From assembly GCA_028140765.1 (NCBI GenBank), contig JAOIOX010000005.1, positions 1 to 42,110 on the forward strand: a stretch of DNA of 42,110 bases, read 5' to 3'. The stretch comes from Prochlorococcus sp. AH-736-N03. GTDB lineage: Bacteria > Cyanobacteriota > Cyanobacteriia > PCC-6307 > Cyanobiaceae. Under the pieces are notes generated by a model. It searched no databases and was not told the origin of the DNA. It saw only the letters and a program-made list of their open reading frames with translations. Made by a program: the position numbers and the translations under genes. Positions 35,738 to 42,110 of this stretch are shown here, one piece after another; position 1 is the first letter of the stretch, and each line of letters starts with the position of its first letter.

Positions 35738-36017
35738 AAGGCTTTTGCAAAAATGAACTTTTTTATTATAACAAAAATCAACTCATTGACTATTGTTTTT
35801 GCCAATGAACAGTTATCAAGATAACGCTTATTAATAGCTAATTTTTCTGCTAAAAAATAGAATTATATTTATTGAATTTCTGACAATAATTAAGATTAAA
35901 ATGCACTAATTAACATATAAGATACAATTATGTAACAGTTACGCAGCTTAAAACCTATTTGCGGGAAGAAAACTTCATACTCAGTAATATTATGCTATAT
36001 TTAATAAAAAGAGTTAA
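35738..36017. other. AT-rich spacer upstream of tRNA-Leu
   Basis: This 280-base stretch contains no credible gene; the best frame is a 23-codon ATG ORF at 35754. It holds a perfect palindrome GTAACAGTTAC at 35932-35942 and a -10-like TATATT at 35996-36001, just before the tiny ORFs that follow. The promoter of tRNA-Leu should be near 35745-35780 on the minus strand, but I cannot define it. Confidence 0.45.
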
Positions 36018-36125
36018 ATGTCTAAAATTAAAGCAAAAAAATTATCTTTAAGATTTGCCCCCTATCTTTTCATTGCAGTCACAATTTTGACAGCATTTGG
36101 ATCTAATAGCGGAACATGGGTATGA
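36018..36125 (+). CDS. Candidate 35-residue membrane microprotein
   Basis: A small ORF, ATG at 36018 to TGA at 36123-36125. The N-terminus is strongly basic (MSKIKAKKLSLRF), then comes a single hydrophobic helix at about 14-27 (APYLFIAVTILTAF) and a short polar tail (GSNSGTWV). That is the layout of a one-helix thylakoid or plasma-membrane peptide with N-in topology. The upstream RBS is weak (AGAG). Its stop overlaps the start of a second tiny ORF as ATGA. I do not recognise either; psbX, psbY, petN, petM and psaM do not match by eye. Coding status is inferred from architecture alone. Confidence 0.45.
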   Translation: MSKIKAKKLSLRFAPYLFIAVTILTAFGSNSGTWV

Positions 36126-36232
36126 ATGATCTCAAGATTAGTGGTTTAAATAAAATCTGGTCTAGTCGTTTCTTAGTGTTGTTTCTCATATTTTTAGGTT
36201 GTATTTCACTCATTAATATTGCTTACGTTTAA
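36122..36232 (+). CDS. Candidate 36-residue membrane microprotein, coupled
   Basis: A second small ORF whose ATG overlaps the previous stop (ATGA at 36122-36125). It has a polar, mildly basic N-terminus (MNDLKISGLNKIWSSRF), one hydrophobic helix at about 17-33 (FLVLFLIFLGCISLINI) with a single Cys, and a very short tail (AYV). The overlap implies translational coupling, so the two peptides might be made in equal amounts and pair. No family is recognised. It ends 30 bases before the convergent murA stop. Confidence 0.42.
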   Translation: MNDLKISGLNKIWSSRFLVLFLIFLGCISLINIAYV

Positions 36233-36262
36233 ATATTTAATAGTTTTCAAACTTTTTGAAAT

Positions 36263-37633
36263 TTAGGCTGCTTTATATCGAGGAATATCTGCAGGGTCTG
36301 AACTAGTCTTATATTCCTTATTTTTCAAAGTTTTTTTGTTAAATTCCCTGGTAATTTTTATACCCAATATTTTTAATTTTGATTCAAAATTTTCATAACC
36401 TCTATCCAAATGCTCTAAACCAGAAATTGTACTAGTTCCTTCAGCTATAATCCCCGCAATTATTAATGCAGCTGAAGACCTCAAATCAGATCCAACTAGA
36501 TCCATCCCCTTAAATTTTTTAACACCTTTGATGTGAGCTATGTTTTTGTTTAATTTTATATTCGCCCCCATTTTGTTAAGTAAATGAACATGGTTCATTC
36601 TGTTTTCGAAAATTGTTTCTGTTATCTTTGATTCACCATTTGCGATTGCCATTAAAGTTGTAAATGGTGCTTGCAAATCAGTTGGAAATCCTGGAAAAGG
36701 AGCTGTTTCAATATCTACCCCTTTGATCTCATTACAGTTGATTGTAATTGAATTACCTTTAATCGTAATTTTACTTCCACTCTCTTGCAGCTTATTCGTG
36801 ACAGCTTCAAGATGATTAGGAATTACAGGAGAAATTGTTATCGAAGAAGAAGTGGCAGCAGCAGCTATTAAAAAAGTGCCAGCCTCTATTCGATCTGGAA
36901 TTACTTTATGACTACAACCACACAGCTCGTTAACACCATCAATAATTATTTTTTCTTTGCCAGAGTCGTAAATTTTTGCCCCCATTTTATTTAGCATTTG
37001 GCATAGATCCTGAATTTCAGGTTCTCTTGCAGCATTCTCAATCGTAGTTCTTCCCTCTGCTAATGATGCGGCCATTATTAAAGTTTCAGTAGCTCCAACG
37101 CTTGGGCACTTTAATTTGATATGGGTACCAACTAATCTGCTTTTATCTCCTTTTATATTTGCTTTGACAATTCCTTCTTCAATAAGAATTTCCGCTCCTA
37201 GTGCTTTAAGCCCGTTAATGTGCTCATCTATTGGCCTTGAACCAATATTGCACCCTCCAGGTAAAGGGACTTTAGCCTCTCCAAATTTACTTAATAGTGG
37301 ACCGATACAAAAGAAACTTGCTCTTAGTCCATTAACAAGTTCATATGGAAGTTCTTTAATAGAAATATTTTGTGAATCTATCTCTAATTGATTGTTTTTT
37401 TCTAATATCTCAACCCCTAAATTTCTAAGGATATTAGCCATTTTTTCAATATCAGTGAGGCGAGGAACATTCTGAAGAACTATTCTTCCATTAGTTAGTA
37501 ATGATGCAGCAAGCAAAACTAAGGCCGAATTCTTCGCACCACTTATTTCAACGATTCCATTTAATTTGCCTTGGCCAAAAATCTTTAAATTTTGTGATTT
37601 AAGATATGACTTATTTTTGCTACCGCAAATCAT
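36263..37633 (-). CDS. murA: UDP-N-acetylglucosamine 1-carboxyvinyltransferase
   Basis: It catalyses the first committed step of peptidoglycan synthesis, transferring enolpyruvyl from PEP to UDP-GlcNAc. Landmarks: EISGAKNSALVLLAA with catalytic-site Lys34, and the PEP-binding loop VPLPGGCNIGSRPID with active-site Cys128, the fosfomycin-reactive residue. Late landmarks are PGFPTDLQAPFTTL and GSDLRSSAALIIAG. The 456 residues include a roughly 15-residue N-terminal extension (MICGSKNKSYLKSQN). It is convergent with the tiny ORFs and divergent from the SPOUT methyltransferase gene. Confidence 0.96.
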   Translation of the reverse strand: MICGSKNKSYLKSQNLKIFGQGKLNGIVEISGAKNSALVLLAASLLTNGRIVLQNVPRLTDIEKMANILRNLGVEILEKNNQLEIDSQNISIKELPYELVNGLRASFFCIGPLLSKFGEAKVPLPGGCNIGSRPIDEHINGLKALGAEILIEEGIVKANIKGDKSRLVGTHIKLKCPSVGATETLIMAASLAEGRTTIENAAREPEIQDLCQMLNKMGAKIYDSGKEKIIIDGVNELCGCSHKVIPDRIEAGTFLIAAAATSSSITISPVIPNHLEAVTNKLQESGSKITIKGNSITINCNEIKGVDIETAPFPGFPTDLQAPFTTLMAIANGESKITETIFENRMNHVHLLNKMGANIKLNKNIAHIKGVKKFKGMDLVGSDLRSSAALIIAGIIAEGTSTISGLEHLDRGYENFESKLKILGIKITREFNKKTLKNKEYKTSSDPADIPRYKAA

Positions 37634-37822
37634 TAAGACTTAATTTATTAGATTCATGATGACAAACGAAAATTAGTAAGTCCACCCTATGTAACGTCTT
37701 GAATATTAATTAAAAGTGAAAATGTATTTTTTTATTTCTTGGGAAATAAAAATTTATTAAATAATTGATCAAAATATTTATGTAATTAAAATATAATTGA
37801 TAACTAATTTTTAAAATTACTC

Positions 37823-38668
37823 ATAGAAAATACTTTTTTAAAAATAACTAGTAAAAACAATAATCTAGTTAAAAGATTTAGATCATTTAAAAGCGGATCC
37901 TCTCGCAAAGATAAAGATTTTTTTTGTATAGAAGGTACTCATCTTATTGAGGAATTGCTGAAGTCTGGAAATTATCCCTCCAAAATTTTAGTTACTGAAA
38001 AATGGCTAAAAAAGAACCAAAATCTTAGCAAACAGTTTGATGAATCATTATTAACTTTGGTCTCTGAGGATGTTTTAGCTTCTGCGATTTCAACAGTTAA
38101 TCCAGATGGCATCGCAGCATTAGTAGAAATTTCATCGATACCTAATTATCAATTCAATAGTAAAGATGATTTTATTCTTGTTCTTGATAGAATTCAAGAT
38201 CCTGGGAATATGGGTAATCTTTTTAGAACTGCTTTAGCTGCTGGTGTCGATGCAATTTTTTTAGCTGGAGGTGCGCACCCATTAAACCAAAAAGTATTAA
38301 GAGCATCAACTGGAGCGGTCTTTAATCTCCCATTTCAAAGATATGAGGGTACTGAAGAAGAAATAATAAATTCTTTATTAAAGTCTTTATCTGAATTATC
38401 AAATGAAGGATTTAAGATTTTTTCTACTAGTGGCTTTAGTAAAAGCTCAAAAAAACCTTCAAAACCATATTGGGAAATTGATTGGACTAAGTCTACTGTC
38501 TTGATTTTGGGTAATGAAGGTCAAGGTATTCATAAAAAAATTCAAGAAGCTTTTAATGAAACAATTACAATTCCGCATAGTGAGCTTGTAGAATCATTGA
38601 ATGTGGCTTGTGTTGCAGTTCCGTTATTACTAGAACGAAAAAGAGTCGCATACACCTCTAATAAATAA
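37823..38668 (+). CDS. SPOUT-family RNA methyltransferase (TrmH/SpoU type), start uncertain
   Basis: A 2'-O-ribose methyltransferase for rRNA or tRNA. The C-terminal SPOUT domain has all three motifs: LDRIQDPGNMGNLFRTALA, LILGNEGQGIHKK and IPHSELVESLNVACVA. The N-terminal substrate-binding domain is also recognisable (ITSKNNNLVKRFRSFK, FFCIEGTHLIEE), but it lies upstream of the only canonical start, TTG at 37955. The frame is open back to a stop at 37805 and contains no ATG, GTG or TTG before 37955; possible ATA starts are at 37823 and 37844. I give 37823 (281 residues). Either a rare start codon is used or the sequence has an indel. It lies seven bases before lpdA. Confidence 0.8.
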   Translation: MENTFLKITSKNNNLVKRFRSFKSGSSRKDKDFFCIEGTHLIEELLKSGNYPSKILVTEKWLKKNQNLSKQFDESLLTLVSEDVLASAISTVNPDGIAALVEISSIPNYQFNSKDDFILVLDRIQDPGNMGNLFRTALAAGVDAIFLAGGAHPLNQKVLRASTGAVFNLPFQRYEGTEEEIINSLLKSLSELSNEGFKIFSTSGFSKSSKKPSKPYWEIDWTKSTVLILGNEGQGIHKKIQEAFNETITIPHSELVESLNVACVAVPLLLERKRVAYTSNK

Positions 38669-38675
38669 ATAAAAA

Positions 38676-40115
38676 GTGACTGATTCAAGTTTTGATTTTG
38701 ATTTAATTGTAATAGGAGCAGGATATGGAGGTTTTGATGCCGCTAAACATGCTGCTGGCAAGGGACTGAAAGTCGCAATAGTAGAATCTTCTGATATGGG
38801 AGGTACTTGTGTTAACAAGGGTTGTGTTCCATCTAAAGCTCTCTTGGCTGCAAGTGGAAAAGTTAGAGAAATAGCTGATTATGAACATTTAGCTAAATTT
38901 GGTATTCATGCTTCCCCAGTAAGGTTCGAGAGATCAAAAATTGCAGATCATGCAAATAATTTAGTTTTAAATGTTAGAGAAAATTTAACAAAAACTCTTA
39001 AAAGGAGTGGAGTTGAAATTATTTTGGGAATTGGAAGAATTGAAGGAAATCAAAAAGTAGGTGTAAGAGATAAAAACGGAATTGATAAAATTTTTACATG
39101 CAAGAATATTGTTATAGCAACAGGCTCTTCTCCTTTTGTGCCCCGTGGAATAACTTTGGATAATAGGACTGTATTCACTAGTGATGATGCGGTTAAACTT
39201 GAGTGGCTTCCAAGATGGATAGCAATTATTGGAAGCGGATATATAGGACTAGAATTTGCTGATATTTATACCGCGCTTGGTTGTGAAGTTACCATGATCG
39301 AGGCTTTGGAGAATATTATGCCAACATTTGATCCAGACATCACTAAAATCGCTAAGAAGAACCTTATTCAAGCAAGAGATATAGACACAAAATCAAATGT
39401 CTTTGCGACAAAAATAATACCTGGATGCCCTGTAAAAATAGAACTGACGGATGCAAAATCTAAGGAAGTTGTAGAAACTTTAGAAGTTGATGCTGTACTA
39501 GTTGCAACTGGCAGAAGTCCCAATAGTAATAACTTAAATCTTGACTCGGTTGGTATCGAAACGGTAAAAGGTTTCATTCCTGTAGATGATCAGATGAGGG
39601 TTAAGAATGGTGATGAAATAATACCTAACATTTGGGCCGTCGGAGATGTAACTGGCAAACTAATGCTTGCCCATACAGCTGCAGCGCAGGGTACTGTTGC
39701 TGTTGATAATATTTGCGGTAGTAATGTCGAAATTAACTATAAAAGTATCCCTGCAGCAACCTTTACTCACCCAGAGATAAGTTCAGTTGGTCTCTCTGAA
39801 GCTGAAGCTAAGGAGATATCTGCAAAAGAAAATTTTACTTTGGGAGTTGTCAAAAGTTTCTTTAAGGCTAATTCAAAAGCATTGGCTGAATTGGAGAGTG
39901 ACGGATTGCTAAAGTTGATTTTCAACAAAGATAATGGGAAAGTATTAGGTGCTCATATTTTTGGGTTACATGCAGCTGATTTAATTCAAGAAATTTCGAA
40001 TGCTATTTCAAGGAACCAAGATGTAATTCAATTATCTAAAGAAGTTCATACTCATCCAACTCTTAGTGAAGTAGTTGAGGTTGCATATAAACAAGCAGCT
40101 TCTCAAATAAAATAA
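38676..40115 (+). CDS. lpdA: Dihydrolipoamide dehydrogenase (E3)
   Basis: A flavoprotein disulfide reductase, the E3 of pyruvate dehydrogenase and of the glycine cleavage system. The FAD-binding IVIGAGYGGFDAAKHA (11-26) is followed by the redox disulfide GGTCVNKGCVPSK (C45, C50). The NAD-binding Rossmann motif is IIGSGYIGLEFA near 185, and the C-terminal dimer interface carries HTHPTLSEVVE with the catalytic His-Glu pair. At 479 residues it is full length. The start is GTG at 38676, seven bases after the methyltransferase stop. LPD is preferred over glutathione or mercuric reductase by the CVNKGCVPSK spacing and the C-terminus. Confidence 0.94.
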   Translation: MTDSSFDFDLIVIGAGYGGFDAAKHAAGKGLKVAIVESSDMGGTCVNKGCVPSKALLAASGKVREIADYEHLAKFGIHASPVRFERSKIADHANNLVLNVRENLTKTLKRSGVEIILGIGRIEGNQKVGVRDKNGIDKIFTCKNIVIATGSSPFVPRGITLDNRTVFTSDDAVKLEWLPRWIAIIGSGYIGLEFADIYTALGCEVTMIEALENIMPTFDPDITKIAKKNLIQARDIDTKSNVFATKIIPGCPVKIELTDAKSKEVVETLEVDAVLVATGRSPNSNNLNLDSVGIETVKGFIPVDDQMRVKNGDEIIPNIWAVGDVTGKLMLAHTAAAQGTVAVDNICGSNVEINYKSIPAATFTHPEISSVGLSEAEAKEISAKENFTLGVVKSFFKANSKALAELESDGLLKLIFNKDNGKVLGAHIFGLHAADLIQEISNAISRNQDVIQLSKEVHTHPTLSEVVEVAYKQAASQIK

Positions 40116-40128
40116 TTTCTAAAAATAA

Positions 40129-41016
40129 ATGGAGATAAGACGCAGACCACCAAATCCAACAGTAAGGGTAGAAAACTTAGAATATGCTGTACCTCATAGA
40201 GAAGCACAAGCAAAAAATATTTTGGAAGAAATTGTATGGCACAAAGATATTGAAATTAAGAATTTTAAAAAAATAGTCTCTTTGGAAGATCTCATCAAAA
40301 AGATTGAAAAACTTCCTACTCCCAAAGATTTTAATAAAAATATTTTGGAGTCAAAAATAAAACCAGGAGTTATTGCTGAAATAAAAAAAGCTAGTCCGAG
40401 TAAAGGAGTTATTAGAAAAGATTTTAACCCTGAGAACATAGCAATTTGTTATGAAGGATTAGGTGCATCATGTATCTCAGTACTTACTGATCAAAGGTTC
40501 TTTCAAGGTAGTTATGAAATACTCGAAACTGTAAGGAGATCAACCAATCTCCCTCTACTCTGCAAAGATTTTATAATTTCTGCTTATCAGATTTATAAAG
40601 CAAGGGTATCTGGTGCTGATGCAATATTATTAATTGCTGCGATTTTAAGTGATGACGATTTAATTTATTTAAAAAAAATAGCTGATAATTTAAAGATGAG
40701 TGTTCTTGTTGAAGTCCATAATGCTAATGAATTAGAAAGGATTCTAAAGTTAAAATCTTTTAATTTGATTGGAATAAATAATAGGGACTTAAAGACTTTT
40801 AAAACAGATTTAAAAACATCAATAGAATTAATGCATACATATGCAGATATATTTTTAAAACAAAATATTATTCCCATAAGTGAATCTGGAATTAATTGTG
40901 CCGAAGATTTAGAGTCTCTTAGATCTATTGGAATCAAGGGAGTATTAATTGGTGAAACTTTTATGAGAGAAACTGATATTGAAGAATCGTTCAAGAAATT
41001 ATTTACCTCAATTTAA
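40129..41016 (+). CDS. trpC: Indole-3-glycerol phosphate synthase
   Basis: It closes the indole ring in tryptophan synthesis, making indole-3-glycerol phosphate from CdRP. The TIM barrel shows [15 protein letters not shown] (substrate-binding EIKxxSPS), [25 protein letters not shown] with the catalytic Lys, [23 protein letters not shown] and ISESGI. The 295-residue length includes a cyanobacterial N-terminal extension ([17 protein letters not shown]). It follows lpdA by 13 bases, so methyltransferase, lpdA and trpC probably share a transcript, though their pathways differ. No hairpin terminator is visible downstream. Confidence 0.96.
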   Translation: MEIRRRPPNPTVRVENLEYAVPHREAQAKNILEEIVWHKDIEIKNFKKIVSLEDLIKKIEKLPTPKDFNKNILESKIKPGVIAEIKKASPSKGVIRKDFNPENIAICYEGLGASCISVLTDQRFFQGSYEILETVRRSTNLPLLCKDFIISAYQIYKARVSGADAILLIAAILSDDDLIYLKKIADNLKMSVLVEVHNANELERILKLKSFNLIGINNRDLKTFKTDLKTSIELMHTYADIFLKQNIIPISESGINCAEDLESLRSIGIKGVLIGETFMRETDIEESFKKLFTSI

Positions 41017-41071
41017 TATTGACTTCAAATCGTGCTATAAAATTGAATAAACAAAGTTGTACTGAATATAT

Positions 41072-41743
41072 ATGCAGGCTGTAATTTTAACAGGTATAGT
41101 CGCAGGATTTGTGCATGTAGTTAGTGGCGCTGATCATCTAATTGCAATGGCACCAGCAGCGATTAATAATCCCCAAAAAGCTCTTAAAAATAGTTTCTCA
41201 TGGGGCTTGGGACATTCTTCAGGAGTACTCTTGTTAGCTTTTCTAGCGATTTTTATTAAGGATATTACGCCATTAAACAAATTTTCTAGTATTGCCGAAT
41301 TCCTAGTTGGAATTTCACTTCTAATTGTTGGAGTATTTGCTATAAAAAATTCTTTTCAATTAAGTATCCACTCGCATTCCCATAAGCATGAGAATGGAAT
41401 TGCCCATCGTCACTTTCATTTTCATGTTAAGGAACAAAAAAATAATAATAAGCACTCACATGCTTTGACTGGTTTAGGCTTGCTACACGGTATAGCTGGA
41501 GGTTCACATTTTCTTGCAGTTCTTCCTGCTTTAGCACTACCTTTAACAAGCGCTTGCTTATATTTGATTTCATATTTGATTGGTTCTCTCATAAGTATGA
41601 ATCTTTTTACGTGTTTAATATCTTTTACTACCTTTAAAGCAAGTCAAAAATATATTAAAAGATTAATAGCTGTAGCAGGAGGGCTTTCCTTTTCTTTGGG
41701 TTTATTTTGGATTCAAAGAAGTGCTTCTGTTTTTTTGAATTAA
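41072..41743 (+). CDS. Nickel permease, UreH/HupE/SodT-like
   Basis: A 223-residue membrane protein with about six hydrophobic helices. The first helix carries GFVHVVSGADHLIAM, the HxxxxxDH metal motif of UreH/HupE-type nickel permeases, and a second related motif LGLLHGIAGGSHFLAVLPAL appears past mid-protein. Between them is a His-rich loop (HSHSHKHENG, HRHFHFH) likely to bind Ni2+. In marine cyanobacteria such a gene is linked to the nickel superoxide dismutase genes and has been called sodT. The SodX-like protease gene next door supports that. Its 3' end overlaps the convergent gene by 42 bases. Cobalt transport is an alternative. Confidence 0.82.
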   Translation: MQAVILTGIVAGFVHVVSGADHLIAMAPAAINNPQKALKNSFSWGLGHSSGVLLLAFLAIFIKDITPLNKFSSIAEFLVGISLLIVGVFAIKNSFQLSIHSHSHKHENGIAHRHFHFHVKEQKNNNKHSHALTGLGLLHGIAGGSHFLAVLPALALPLTSACLYLISYLIGSLISMNLFTCLISFTTFKASQKYIKRLIAVAGGLSFSLGLFWIQRSASVFLN

Positions 41744-42070
41744 AAAATTTTTTAATTTAGGAATGATTAATTTAGAGGTGACAATCCCAATTATTTTTTC
41801 TTTATTGATTAATCCAAATTTATTACTATCTTCGCTAAATTCAATATTGTCGCCAATAACCTCAACGTTATTTTGATTTACTGACTTTATCCTTTTTATG
41901 AGGTTCTTATTTTTAATTGGATGATTAAAAATAACTATTTGCCGATTTTTAAGTATTGATTTATTCTTTTTATATTTTTTAAAAAATACGATGTCACCTT
42001 CTTTTAGGTAAGGAAACATCGATTCACCACTAATAATCGCAGTTTTTCTTAAACCTAAAAAAAATAAAAT
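41702..42070 (-). CDS. sodX: SodX-like nickel SOD maturation protease, start uncertain
   Basis: A small S26 (signal peptidase I/LexA-like) protease. ISGESMFPYLKEGDIVFF contains the SxMxPxLxxGD signature with the catalytic Ser; a Lys in LIKRIKSV is the probable general base. The C-terminal half has VEVIGDN as in the family. SodX is thought to cleave the SodN propeptide so that the N-terminal Ni hook can form. The ATG at 42019 falls inside the signature, after the Ser, so it cannot be the start. The frame is open to a stop at 42107-42109 but offers no ATG, GTG or TTG; an ATT at 42068-42070 would give FFLGLRKTAIISGES as the N-terminus. sodN probably lies just beyond the right edge. Confidence 0.72.
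   Translation of the reverse strand: MLFFLGLRKTAIISGESMFPYLKEGDIVFFKKYKKNKSILKNRQIVIFNHPIKNKNLIKRIKSVNQNNVEVIGDNIEFSEDSNKFGLINKEKIIGIVTSKLIIPKLKNFLIQKNRSTSLNPK
41738..41757. repeat. 20-base AT palindrome at the convergent gene ends
   Basis: AATTAAAAAA immediately followed by TTTTTTAATT is a perfect palindrome covering the stop codon of the nickel permease gene and lying within the 3' coding part of sodX. The A6/T6 core could help end transcription in both directions, but without GC pairs it is weak evidence. Confidence 0.35.
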
Positions 42071-42110
42071 AAAATCAAAAAAACTTTTGAAAATAACTCT
42101 GATTAACTAG

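Noticed and set aside
35754-35825. 23-codon ATG ORF in the spacer upstream of tRNA-Leu
   Set aside because: It has no RBS, no clear architecture, and overlaps the region expected to hold the tRNA promoter.
35932-35942. NtcA-binding site
   Set aside because: The half-sites GTA and TAC are separated by five bases, not the eight required by the consensus.
1-42110. CRISPR arrays, insertion sequences, prophage or integrase genes
   Set aside because: No regularly spaced direct repeats, transposase or integrase motifs were seen; the three tRNA genes have no attachment-site duplications that I can find by eye.

Overview
The window looks like chromosome from a high-light-adapted Prochlorococcus, or a very close relative. 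The DNA is strongly AT-rich with short intergenic gaps. It carries a high-light-inducible (Hli) protein gene, a clpR-clpP pair, cyanobacterial-type BamA, ftsQ-ftsZ without ftsA, several conserved cyanobacterial proteins of unknown function, and the accessory genes of a nickel superoxide dismutase locus. I see no insertion sequence, phage module or CRISPR array. Nearly everything is core housekeeping DNA with small accessory pockets.

Layout, left to right. (1) 1-4590: the 3' part of an Omp85/BamA gene, then lpxC-fabZ-lpxA-lpxB in one tight run for the outer membrane and lipid A. (2) 4607-7330: a secreted MsrA, then pepA and a GIY-YIG domain protein on the minus strand. (3) 7482-9798: a DUF1825-type protein, tyrS and pyrF, converging on (4) a minus-strand run of a GPH-type sugar symporter, an MlaE-like permease, two cyanobacterial unknowns and plsY (13997 down to 9782). 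(5) tRNA-Gly abuts the end of an isoamylase/GlgX gene. (6) 16164-17120: a long spacer that holds a candidate 55-residue cysteine-rich microprotein or a structured RNA, then HU and a terminator. (7) 17195-18576: a pocket of small membrane or exported proteins ending with Hli. (8) 18621-23182 on the minus strand: PIN-TRAM protein, clpR, clpP, ilvC, cobD. (9) hemW converging on panB, then the SRP RNA gene. (10) 25425-30335 on the minus strand: miaB, ddl, an unknown, ftsQ, ftsZ. (11) tRNA-His, then a cytosine-deaminase-like hydrolase and an FAD-linked oxidase, converging on folC and argD, with tRNA-Leu six bases upstream of argD. (12) A spacer with two tiny overlapping membrane ORFs, then murA. 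(13) 37823-41016: SPOUT rRNA methyltransferase, lpdA, trpC. (14) A UreH/SodT-like nickel permease overlapping, tail to tail, a SodX-type maturation protease at the right edge.

Functionally, envelope synthesis and division genes dominate: lipid A, BamA, PlsY, MlaE, MurA, Ddl, FtsQ, FtsZ. Amino-acid and cofactor genes (ilvC, argD, trpC, panB, folC, cobD, hemW) and protein quality control (clpR/P, pepA, msrA) make up the rest. Convergent gene pairs repeatedly overlap by 4 to 42 bases, as expected of a streamlined genome.

The most interesting unexplained items are the cysteine-rich ORF at 16549-16716 with its own promoter-like and Shine-Dalgarno signals, the ATGA-coupled tiny membrane ORFs at 36018-36232, and two genes (the SPOUT methyltransferase and sodX) whose conserved N-termini begin upstream of any ATG, GTG or TTG. 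All assignments come from reading motifs by eye; no database search was run.
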